Shown here piece by piece: positions 1 to 5,674 of a stretch of DNA of 5,710 nt. Numbering within the stretch: position 1 is the stretch's first letter; every line of letters starts with the position of its first letter. The position numbers were made by a program, and so were the translations under genes. Under the pieces are notes generated by a model, which searched no databases, had not been told where the DNA came from, and saw only the letters and a list, made by a program, of their open reading frames with translations. This DNA is from an uncultured Clostridia bacterium (GTDB lineage: Bacteria; Bacillota; Clostridia; Oscillospirales; CAG-272): positions 1-5,710 of the forward strand of contig CAMGGT010000074.1 in assembly GCA_946055715.1 (NCBI GenBank). The letters are read 5' to 3'.

Positions 1-917
1 AAGTCGGCCATCATGCTTTCATAGCGGTCAAAGGTTTCGCTGCACCCGGACTTCCCGTTGGTGGGCCATCCCTCTATGTCGTTGTCTGTGTTGTACACCT
101 CGCGGAAGCGGGTGTGCATCAGCACAAGGTCCGACTCATACTCTTCGGTGGGTCTGATCTCCACCGTGCCGCGCTGTCCGCAGAAGACGATCTGGCGGCG
201 GGTAAAGCCGCCCGCCTCCACCGCCGAGGTCTTGATGAAGGAGACGCCGTTTGGGTATCGGAAGGCGACAAAGCCCACATCCTCGCTTTCCACTCCGTCA
301 AAATGAGAGCAGGCGTTCAGCGGGATGACTTCTTGCGGCTCTCCCAGAACGGAATAGATGATGTCGATCAGGTGACAGCCGAGATAGAAGGTCATGCCGC
401 CCTTGTATTTGCCCAGCCACGCCCGCTTCTCGCGGTTGTGCAGGCAGTTCATGTGGGCCTCAATCGAATAGATCTCACCCAACTCTCCCTGCTTGATCTT
501 CGCAAGCGTCTGCATCACCACGGGGTTGTATCGGTACATATATCCGGTGTGAAAGGGCAGTTGCTTTGCTTTGACCGTTTGGATCAGTTTTTCAAAGGCG
601 GCGAGGTTGGGCGCGCCCGGTTTGTCCATGTGGAGGGGGTAGCCCTTGTCTGCCGCCAACTGCGCGTATTGTGTGAGGTATTCGTCCTCTGCCTCCACAA
701 TGACCGCCTCCGGGCGAATGCGGTCCAGGTCGTCCATTGTCAGAATGGCGGTCTTCTCTGCCATGAGGTCGATCCTGTCCGGGAAGTCCCGCCGGTCTTG
801 TTCCGTCGGAATCAGGCCTGCCACCTCATACACCCCGCCCATGCCCAGCAGGGTGTTGAGTATCGGCATGGCGTGGTCATGCCCGATGCCGATCTGCACT
901 ACTTTCAGTTGTTTCAT
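1..917 (-). CDS. Gfo/Idh/MocA-family NAD(P)-dependent oxidoreductase (partial, 3' end outside window)
   Basis: This is a cytoplasmic oxidoreductase of the glucose-fructose oxidoreductase / inositol dehydrogenase family. Members oxidise or reduce sugars, polyols or their acid derivatives with NAD(P). 305 codons are visible from ATG 915-917, and the C-terminus lies beyond the left edge (family members are usually 330-400 aa). An N-terminal Rossmann fold opens with KVVQIGIGHDHA (residues 5-16). The family's EKP motif appears as MDKPG (97-101), so Glu is replaced by Asp. GYMYRYNPV (125-133) starts the C-terminal alpha/beta domain, and GGMTFYLGCHLID (173-185) carries the conserved His182 and Asp185 of the substrate pocket. 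The start is 12 bp after the dehydrogenase stop with no clear Shine-Dalgarno, which suggests translational coupling. The family is clear; the substrate cannot be read from sequence. Confidence 0.92.
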   Translation of the reverse strand, partial: MKQLKVVQIGIGHDHAMPILNTLLGMGGVYEVAGLIPTEQDRRDFPDRIDLMAEKTAILTMDDLDRIRPEAVIVEAEDEYLTQYAQLAADKGYPLHMDKPGAPNLAAFEKLIQTVKAKQLPFHTGYMYRYNPVVMQTLAKIKQGELGEIYSIEAHMNCLHNREKRAWLGKYKGGMTFYLGCHLIDIIYSVLGEPQEVIPLNACSHFDGVESEDVGFVAFRYPNGVSFIKTSAVEAGGFTRRQIVFCGQRGTVEIRPTEEYESDLVLMHTRFREVYNTDNDIEGWPTNGKSGCSETFDRYESMMAD

Positions 918-929
918 CGTTTGCACCGG

Positions 930-1946
930 TCAGAGTTGGTTCCAATCAAACTGCACAAAGACGGGAAAGTGCGGCTCATGTATCAGTCGGTCATATACCT
1001 CGGTGCATTCCGCGGGCGAATGCAGCTCGTCTACCTCCGCATCAAGCCGGACCCTGCCGTATTGCAACAGCTTCAGGGTGGCTTTGATGTCATCCTTCTG
1101 GGTGAAGGCGCCGGGGGAGGATTCCGTGATGGGTCTTGCCATGGTGTGCGCCCCGATCAGCGAGATGCCGGGGGCATGCACTTTGCGGTAATAGTCCACG
1201 GTGAAGTTCTTGTCGCGGGTACAGCCCAGCAGCGCCACCCGACCAAACTTCTGCATGCAGTCCAGGCATTCGTTCAGTCCCGCGCCGCACCCCGTCACTT
1301 CGATGGCCGCGTTCACTCCGCCGCCCGTCAGGGCTTTGACCTGCTCGGCAAAATGCGGGTCAAAGGGGTCAAGCGCCAGGTCTGCGCCGCATCGCAAAGC
1401 ACGCTCTCTTCTTTCTTTTACGGGGTCGGCCGCGATGACCGGCGCACCGCCTGCCACCTTGGCAAACATCACCGCAAGCATGCCCAGCACGCCCAGTCCC
1501 ATCACCATGATGCTCTCGCCGATCTCCAGCCGCGTTTTGCGAAGCGCTGCCATCGGAAAGGTGGAAATATGGCAGAGCGCAGCCTCCTTCATGGTCACCC
1601 CCTCCGGAATCTTGACATAGTTGCCCGCGCTGATGGCGTTGTATGCCACATGGTGCGACCAGCTCATGGCCACCTTGTCGCCTACCTGCACATCCGTGAT
1701 ATTGCGCCCGACTTCCACCACCGTGCCGGAACTGCTGTACCCGGCATAGCGGGGAAAGACCACGCTGCCTTCGGCATAGATGCTGATGTTCGGGTCGCCG
1801 GTGATGTTGGCGCGCTCTGTGCCTGCGCTGATGGAGGAGATCTCCGTTTTGACGATGATGTCGTTGTCACCCGGGGTGGGATAGTCGACCTCGACCAGCT
1901 CGGCGGTGTTGATCCCAGTAAAGACAATCTGTCTGTTTGTTTTCAT
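930..1946 (-). CDS. Medium-chain (alcohol dehydrogenase-like) dehydrogenase, BchC-like subgroup, lacking canonical zinc ligands
   Basis: This 338-aa protein is a medium-chain dehydrogenase/reductase: a GroES-like N-terminal domain (about 1-140), then a Rossmann domain with GLGVLG at 150-155 and Asp174 at the end of the second strand, which favours NAD over NADP. The usual catalytic-zinc Cys in the first motif is replaced by the SISAGTER stretch (38-45), the usual GHE motif reads AGYSSSG (68-74), and the four-Cys structural-zinc loop is missing. This matches the subgroup around bacteriochlorophyllide dehydrogenase BchC, which also contains many dehydrogenases of unknown substrate. ATG 1946 is chosen over an in-frame ATG at 1976 because AGGAG sits 8 nt upstream. 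It is the first gene of the operon with the Gfo/Idh/MocA gene, so it probably acts on the same or a linked substrate. BchC function itself is not implied. Confidence 0.9.
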   Translation of the reverse strand: MKTNRQIVFTGINTAELVEVDYPTPGDNDIIVKTEISSISAGTERANITGDPNISIYAEGSVVFPRYAGYSSSGTVVEVGRNITDVQVGDKVAMSWSHHVAYNAISAGNYVKIPEGVTMKEAALCHISTFPMAALRKTRLEIGESIMVMGLGVLGMLAVMFAKVAGGAPVIAADPVKERRERALRCGADLALDPFDPHFAEQVKALTGGGVNAAIEVTGCGAGLNECLDCMQKFGRVALLGCTRDKNFTVDYYRKVHAPGISLIGAHTMARPITESSPGAFTQKDDIKATLKLLQYGRVRLDAEVDELHSPAECTEVYDRLIHEPHFPVFVQFDWNQL

Positions 1947-1993
1947 TTTGCTCGCTCCTTGTTTTGCTTCCGGCAAAAAAACTTTCGGGTCAT

Positions 1994-2013
1994 CCTGCCC
2001 CTATCATAGCAGG
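1994..2013. promoter_or_regulatory. Inverted repeat over the dehydrogenase promoter (possible operator)
   Basis: CCTGC (1994-1998) and GCAGG (2009-2013) form an inverted repeat with a 10-nt spacer containing the minus-strand -10 box of the dehydrogenase operon. A protein bound here would block that promoter. The arms are only 5 bp, and AraC-family proteins more often bind direct repeats, so this is a weak candidate. Confidence 0.2.
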
Positions 2014-2031
2014 TTGACAAACGCGCTTCAA
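2003..2031 (-). promoter_or_regulatory. Sigma-A-type promoter of the dehydrogenase/Gfo operon
   Basis: Read on the minus strand, TTGAAG (2031-2026) is followed after 17 bp by TATGAT (2008-2003), close to the TTGACA/TATAAT consensus. Transcription would start near 1996, giving a leader of about 50 nt before ATG 1946. The element overlaps the divergent promoter of the AraC-family gene. Confidence 0.75.
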
Positions 2032-2042
2032 TGTGTTATCAT
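2014..2042 (+). promoter_or_regulatory. Sigma-A-type promoter of the AraC-family regulator
   Basis: A perfect TTGACA -35 (2014-2019) is followed after 17 bp by TATCAT (2037-2042). Transcription would start near 2049. The -35 box lies within the spacer of the opposite promoter, so the two promoters share DNA and polymerase binding is probably mutually exclusive. Confidence 0.8.
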
Positions 2043-2076
2043 ACCGAAAAACAGCACAATCGTCCCAATCAAAGAC

Positions 2077-2083
2077 AGGAGGT
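2077..2083 (+). promoter_or_regulatory. Ribosome binding site that sets a TTG start for the AraC-family gene
   Basis: AGGAGGT is a near-perfect anti-16S match. The only in-frame initiator-type codon at usable distance downstream is TTG 2094-2096, 10 nt after this box. The upstream in-frame ATG at 2031 overlaps the promoter and precedes the predicted transcription start. Confidence 0.75.
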
Positions 2084-2093
2084 ACATCCGGCA

Positions 2094-2903
2094 TTGATAC
2101 AGTACCGCGACTTTGGCATCACCCGACTGATGGTCAATCGGTATACGGGCGGCAACTATTCCTGCAACTGTCTTCTGGTACCCCACATCTATCATTCGGT
2201 GGCCGTCATGCTGGAGGGCAGCGGGCGGCTGACCTGCGAGGGGGGATGTACGGAGGTCAAAAAAGGCGATGTCTTCTTCATTCCGCTGGGCTGTCATTAC
2301 CTGTCGGAGTGGTCGGCTTCGCCCGAGACGGGGGTAGTTTCCTTCTATTCTCTGCATTTTCTGCTTACCCCCACGGCGGCGTTCAATCGCTGTCACTATC
2401 CCTTGCAGAAAATAGGGTTTGACAATGTTTCTCTGCTGACAGAAAAATACCGCCTGTTGCAGGAGAAGCTGGCCGCCGGGCAGGCGGAGGGGTTTGACGC
2501 GCTGTCGCTGTTTTTCGGCATTCTGGCCGATGTGACCCCGTATCTTGCCGCCACATCGGATGACAGCATGCGGGAAAGAATACGCCCTGCAATTGACTTT
2601 TTGTCCGAAAAATATGCCGCCGATGTGCCCGTCGGCCACCTGGCCGAGTTGTGCCTGATGAGCCGCACCAGGTTTTTTGAGGCCTTCCGCAGGGTCATCG
2701 GCAGCTCGCCCATCGCCTACAAAAATGAACTGAAACTGGCCGCGTCTGCCGGGTATCTGCTCTCTCACCCCGAAAAATCCGTGGAGGCCGTCGCCTGCGA
2801 AATGAACTTTTCCACGCCTGTCTACTTCATACGGCAGTTCAAACGCCACTTCGGCATCACGCCCTGCCAATACAGAAAAAAGTCCACCGGCCACCCTCTT
2901 TGA
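2094..2903 (+). CDS. AraC-family transcriptional regulator
   Basis: This is a DNA-binding regulator of the AraC/XylS family, 269 aa from the proposed TTG start. The N-terminal part (about 15-95) looks like a cupin-type ligand pocket, with alternating strands and HSVAVMLEGSGRLTCEGG (34-51) followed by KKGDVFFIPLGCHY (56-69). The C-terminal part (about 162-262) has two helix-turn-helix units: VPVGHLAELCLMSRTRFFEAF (about 178-198) and a second ending in the family signature, FSTPVYFIRQFKRHFGITPCQYR (239-261). It is divergent from the dehydrogenase operon with overlapping promoters, so it most likely senses the pathway substrate, controls that operon and perhaps itself. The ATG at 2031 would add 21 residues but sits inside the promoter. 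The last codons form the 5' arm of the terminator. The ligand is unknown. Confidence 0.93.
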   Translation: MIQYRDFGITRLMVNRYTGGNYSCNCLLVPHIYHSVAVMLEGSGRLTCEGGCTEVKKGDVFFIPLGCHYLSEWSASPETGVVSFYSLHFLLTPTAAFNRCHYPLQKIGFDNVSLLTEKYRLLQEKLAAGQAEGFDALSLFFGILADVTPYLAATSDDSMRERIRPAIDFLSEKYAADVPVGHLAELCLMSRTRFFEAFRRVIGSSPIAYKNELKLAASAGYLLSHPEKSVEAVACEMNFSTPVYFIRQFKRHFGITPCQYRKKSTGHPL

Positions 2904-2922
2904 GGGGCCGATGGACTTTTTT
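2876..2922 (+). terminator. Long intrinsic terminator overlapping the end of the AraC-family gene
   Basis: The run AAAAAAGTCCA (2876-2886) pairs with TGGACTTTTTT (2912-2922). After one C/A mismatch, CGGCC (2888-2892) pairs with GGCCG (2906-2910). After a 2-nt bulge, CCTC (2895-2898) pairs with GAGG (2902-2905) across a TTT loop. The 5' arm encodes the last residues of the regulator, and the TGA stop straddles the loop and 3' arm. The A-run on the 5' side means it can also stop minus-strand transcripts. Confidence 0.9.
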
Positions 2923-2951
2923 GCTTTTGCCGACCTGCAGACGATCCCGCA

Positions 2952-3068
2952 TCAGCGAGAGAGTTGCTTCTTTTCTGCCTTTTGGCGGTACATCATCTCG
3001 TCCGCTTGCGCCACGGCTTCGGTCGCGTTCATGACCGAGGGGTCGAACTGCGCATATCCGACAGACAT
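2952..3068 (-). pseudogene. C-terminal remnant of a GGDEF diguanylate cyclase
   Basis: The minus strand reads MSVGYAQFDPSVMNATEAV, then AQADEMMYRQKAEKK, ending QLSR and a stop at 2952-2954. This is the recognisable end of a GGDEF (cyclic-di-GMP synthase) domain: the SVGYA strand, then the final helix ADEMMYRQK. Only 38 codons remain of a domain of about 160 residues. The GG(D/E)EF active-site loop is absent, and an in-frame TGA lies five codons upstream (3081-3083). I found no further GGDEF-like sequence upstream in any minus-strand frame as far as the tRNA terminator. It is therefore a deletion remnant, not a functional enzyme. A short translated peptide from ATG 3068 cannot be excluded, but no ribosome binding site supports one. 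Confidence 0.75.
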
Positions 3069-3208
3069 TTTGCCCGCTTTTCAGACCCCGACAAAAATAA
3101 AAAAGAAAAAAGGACGGCGGCACTTGCGCGCATCCTTGGGGGCGATCATTGTGCGGCTTTTGGGGGCGGAAATGCGTATCTTGCTTCATGCGCTTCGGCA
3201 AATGGGGC
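3069..3208. other. Intergenic stretch, no gene seen
   Basis: No homology-bearing frame is visible on either strand. The only notable feature is an A-rich tract at about 3092-3113 (T-rich on the minus strand), without a convincing adjoining hairpin. Confidence 0.5.
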
Positions 3209-3236
3209 GATAAGCGAGAAGTGATAAGTGAGAAGT
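3209..3236 (+). repeat. Tandem 14-bp repeat, two copies
   Basis: GATAAGCGAGAAGT (3209-3222) is followed directly by GATAAGTGAGAAGT (3223-3236), differing at one base. The array abuts the tRNA terminator. No role is evident; it may be replication slippage or a short dispersed repeat. Confidence 0.8.
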
Positions 3237-3237
3237 T

Positions 3238-3272
3238 AAAAATGCCCGGAGCGCAATGCGCCCGGGCATTTT

Positions 3273-3273
<1 letters not shown>
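3238..3273 (-). terminator. Bidirectional intrinsic terminator behind tRNA-Ala
   Basis: A 12-bp stem, AAAAATGCCCGG (3238-3249) with CCGGGCATTTTT (3262-3273), continues after a single bulged A as GCGC/GCGC around an AAT loop. On the minus strand the U-run is 3242-3238, directly downstream of the tRNA. The outermost pair includes the last A of the tRNA CCA end, so the two structures touch. The symmetric A/T runs allow termination in both directions. Confidence 0.9.
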
Positions 3274-3348
<75 letters not shown>

Positions 3349-3368
3349 ATCTGCTGTAACCGAAAGTC

Positions 3369-3397
3369 AGTATATCATAAAAAGCGGAGGTTGTAAA
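3369..3397 (-). promoter_or_regulatory. Promoter of tRNA-Ala
   Basis: On the minus strand TTTACA (3397-3392) is followed after 17 bp by TATACT (3374-3369), a near-consensus sigma-A promoter. Transcription would start around 3362, about 14 nt before the mature tRNA 5' end. Confidence 0.85.
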
Positions 3398-3579
3398 CCC
3401 CAAACAGAAAAAAATTTTCCCCCGTGCGCATCCTGCCCGTTTTCGGCGCAAAAAACAGAAAGCCCCCGGTCGGGTGGTTCTCCGTCGGGCAAGGCGCGGC
3501 GCAGCAGAAAAACGGCCACGTGCCACCGCATGCCTGTTGCGGGGCAGGCAGATCCCGGCAGAATTGCACCGTTTGACGG
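3398..3579. other. Intergenic stretch, no gene seen
   Basis: No recognisable protein frame or RNA is seen. It contains a modest inverted repeat, TGCCTG/CAGGCA at 3531-3550 with an 8-nt loop and no T-run, so it is not a standard terminator. Together with the flanking promoters it fills the gap between tRNA-Ala and the deacetylase gene. Confidence 0.5.
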
Positions 3580-3608
3580 TTGCATTTTGGGGACCGGTCT
3601 GCTATAAT
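3580..3608 (+). promoter_or_regulatory. Promoter of the deacetylase / zinc-ribbon unit
   Basis: TTGCAT (3580-3585) is followed after 17 bp by a perfect TATAAT (3603-3608) preceded by TGC, an extended -10 motif. A start near 3615 gives a leader of about 45 nt before ATG 3660. Confidence 0.85.
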
Positions 3609-3615
3609 GACAAAA

Positions 3616-3627
3616 GGTGTATTCACC
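3616..3627. promoter_or_regulatory. Small palindrome at the predicted transcription start (possible operator)
   Basis: GGTG-TATT-CACC lies right at the predicted start site of the deacetylase transcript. It could be a repressor site or a small leader hairpin. The four-base arms make chance a real possibility. Confidence 0.2.
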
Positions 3628-3659
3628 GAATGCTTATGCCAAATAAGGAGTATCACTGT

Positions 3660-4505
3660 ATGCGTTACAGACATTTGCGCTTCCCCGGCTTCAGAACCAA
3701 AGCATTCACCATGAGTTTTGACGATGGCTCCACGGATGACATCCGCCTGGTCGGCATCATGAATCAATACGGGCTGAAGGGCACCTTCAACATCAGCTCT
3801 GCCGGCTTTTGCACCGACCCGGATGCGCCCTTTCCCCGCCGCATGACGTTGGAAGAAGCCAAAAATACCTATCTGCCCGCAGGGCATGAGGTGGCGGTGC
3901 ATGGCCTGCGCCACATCTCGCCCTATCTTTCCACCTCTTCGGTGCGCATTCACGAAATGCTGGAGGACCGCATCGGCCTGGAACGCGCCTTCGGGCGCTT
4001 GGTGTTCGGCATGGCCTGCCCAGACGACGGACGGTGGACACCCGAAATGTTGGAGCAGTTCCGCGCGTCGGGCTTCCACTATTGCCGGGGACTGAGCTAC
4101 CGCGACGACTTCCTTTTGCCGGACGATTTTCTCTATCTGTCTCCCACCGTCAAATTCAATCATCCCACCCTGCACGAAAAACTGGACAGGTTTCTTGCGG
4201 CAGACCCGAATGCCGAATACATCTCCCACCGCGACCCGCTCATGTTCTATATGTGGGGGCACGCCCACGAGCTGCGCGGGCAGGACAACTGGTACATCAT
4301 TGACGAGGTGGGCGAAAAACTGCAGCACCGCGAGGATGTGTGGCTGGCCACCAACGGCGAGATCGTGGAGTATGTGCGTGCCTACCGCGCCCTGTTGTCG
4401 GCGGCGGATGACTCCATCCTGTATAACGCCACCACCACCCCCCTTTACCTGGAAGTCGACAAGACCAATGTCCTCATCCAACCGGGCGAGACAAAGTATT
4501 TCTGA
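3660..4505 (+). CDS. Polysaccharide deacetylase (NodB-like, carbohydrate esterase 4 family)
   Basis: This 281-aa protein has the carbohydrate-esterase-4 fold, whose members remove N- or O-acetyl groups from sugars using a metal ion. Motif 1 is TMSFDDG (17-23), with Asp21 as likely base and Asp22 as metal ligand. TFNIS (42-46) is the next core strand. Motif 2 is HEVAVHGLRH (76-85), with His81 and His85 as likely metal ligands. FGMACPDDGRW (116-126) resembles motif 3, and MWGHAHEL (198-205) supplies the late catalytic His (His201 or His203). There is no signal peptide or membrane segment, so it probably acts in the cytoplasm on a soluble sugar or precursor, not on the mature cell wall. ATG 3660 is chosen because AAGGAG lies 9 nt upstream; in-frame ATGs at 3630 and 3636 are less well placed. 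It is the first gene of its unit. Confidence 0.92.
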   Translation: MRYRHLRFPGFRTKAFTMSFDDGSTDDIRLVGIMNQYGLKGTFNISSAGFCTDPDAPFPRRMTLEEAKNTYLPAGHEVAVHGLRHISPYLSTSSVRIHEMLEDRIGLERAFGRLVFGMACPDDGRWTPEMLEQFRASGFHYCRGLSYRDDFLLPDDFLYLSPTVKFNHPTLHEKLDRFLAADPNAEYISHRDPLMFYMWGHAHELRGQDNWYIIDEVGEKLQHREDVWLATNGEIVEYVRAYRALLSAADDSILYNATTTPLYLEVDKTNVLIQPGETKYF

Positions 4506-4577
4506 TCCGCAGAGGGGTCCTCTTCAACTTACGGTCGCCGCCCCGCCGGATGACGGATGAAAAAGGGAAAGATAAAC

Positions 4578-5633
4578 ATGTACGAACAAAAGCAAAACGA
4601 CAGCCACCTGACGCCCTTTTGCCTGACCGCGCGGCAAAAAGCGGCCATCTCGCTCTCTGAGATGCCCATTTCCACGGCAGAACTGGTCTACCGTCTGAAC
4701 GAGGCGGTGGACGGCCGCCGCATGCGCCTGCTCAAAATTGCCGAGTTGGAAGAGGCCATGATGCGCGGCGGATATTTCGTCTATGAAGCACAAGAAGACG
4801 GCAAAATAGCCAAAACCCCCTCCGATAAAGCCAAAACTCTGGGGGTGTCCATGGATGGCAAGCGGTTGGCAGGCGGTGGAGAGGTGACGCTCTGGCGGCT
4901 GTGTCGCCCCCTCCAGCAGGACATTTTGCTGCACATCAACGCCCTGCTGGGGCAGGATGCCGCCCTCGACTGGGATTTTGCGCCGGCCGCCGCCCCGCAG
5001 AAGAGCGGGGGCGTGCGCCGCACGCCCCAAGAGGCACAACCGCCCGCCGTTGGGGCAGCAGAAGACCGCCCCCGAAAGGCCGAAAACACCCCGTCGCATT
5101 TTCGCTATTGCTGGAATTGCGAAGGCAAGATCCCCGCGCGGTTTTCGTTTCCATGCCCGTCCTGCGGCTGGCCGATCTGCCCCAAATGCGGTGCCTGCCG
5201 TTCCCCGCGGATGGGCGGTTGCCCCGAATCCAAGAAGGGCATGGGGCGTTTTACCGGACTGCTTAAAGAAAAAAACGACATCCGCACCCAACTGCTCAAC
5301 AGCCGCCTGCTCTCCACCGCCACCTTTGACGAACTGCGGCAGGTGGAATCCCCCGATGCCCTGCGTGCTTTTCGCCAAAAGTATGCCTCTCTCTTTGAAC
5401 AACTGGAAACCATCCGCGCCGAAAAGCGGGAGCAACATGCCGAAGAAAAAGCCGAAAAGGTCAAAGAAGCCAAGCTGAACCAGAGGGGTTTTTTCAAAAT
5501 TGTGTCTGTTTCGCCACGGTTGGTGACCTATCAGACGGCAAGCGGACTGAAAAAGACCCTGCCCAACCAGCCGCCCGTCCGCGTGGGGAAAGAGTATGTG
5601 GATCTCACCGGCATCCCCCCGGCAGAGCGTTGA
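4578..5633 (+). CDS. Uncharacterised protein: predicted winged-helix-like N-terminus, eight-Cys zinc ribbons, charged helix
   Basis: I do not recognise a named family. The 351-aa protein has three parts. Residues 15-125 look like a compact helical DNA-binding or winged-helix-type domain (ISTAELVYRLNEAVDG, 31-46, then LEEAMMRGGYFVYE, 57-70). A Pro/Ala-rich linker (about 132-172) follows. Next come eight cysteines: Cys178/181, 193/196, 201/204, 207 and 215. Three CxxC pairs within 27 residues suggest two zinc-ribbon sites. Residues 225-300 are highly charged and helical, possibly a coiled coil, and 305-347 form a short beta-rich end (FFKIVSVSPRLVTYQT). ATG 4578 is chosen over ATG 4557 because a GGG-containing purine run lies 10 nt upstream; this choice is not firm. 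It follows the deacetylase by 72 bp without a clear promoter, so it is probably co-transcribed. A nucleic-acid-binding role is an inference. Confidence 0.8.
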   Translation: MYEQKQNDSHLTPFCLTARQKAAISLSEMPISTAELVYRLNEAVDGRRMRLLKIAELEEAMMRGGYFVYEAQEDGKIAKTPSDKAKTLGVSMDGKRLAGGGEVTLWRLCRPLQQDILLHINALLGQDAALDWDFAPAAAPQKSGGVRRTPQEAQPPAVGAAEDRPRKAENTPSHFRYCWNCEGKIPARFSFPCPSCGWPICPKCGACRSPRMGGCPESKKGMGRFTGLLKEKNDIRTQLLNSRLLSTATFDELRQVESPDALRAFRQKYASLFEQLETIRAEKREQHAEEKAEKVKEAKLNQRGFFKIVSVSPRLVTYQTASGLKKTLPNQPPVRVGKEYVDLTGIPPAER

Positions 5634-5674
5634 CCCTCTCATCTTCCATACGCCCAAAACCATATGCTTTTATA

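Noticed and set aside
114..2009. A 631-codon open frame on the plus strand
   Set aside because: It lies antisense to the dehydrogenase/Gfo operon, has no family motifs and is rich in His/Arg/Val as expected from the complement of GC-rich genes. The minus-strand proteins carry clear family signatures.
3092..3135. T-rich tract on the minus strand as a terminator
   Set aside because: The adjoining GC-rich sequence offers only a 5-bp AAGGA/TCCTT stem with a large loop, and no gene upstream on that strand needs it.
3573..3578. TTGACG as the -35 box of the deacetylase promoter
   Set aside because: It would leave a 24-bp spacer to TATAAT. TTGCAT at 3580 gives 17 bp, and the -10 is of the extended type.
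3375..4481. A 368-codon minus-strand open frame opposite the deacetylase gene
   Set aside because: It is antisense to a protein with clear catalytic motifs, and its 3' end runs into the tRNA promoter region.
4511..4523. AGAGG-GGT-CCTCT hairpin between the deacetylase and zinc-ribbon genes
   Set aside because: It has a 5-bp stem and no following T-run, so it is not a credible terminator. Co-transcription of the two genes remains the simpler reading.
4524..5663. A 379-codon minus-strand open frame opposite the zinc-ribbon gene
   Set aside because: It has no recognisable motifs or ribosome binding site. The plus-strand frame has ordered cysteine pairs and domain structure, so this is an antisense shadow.
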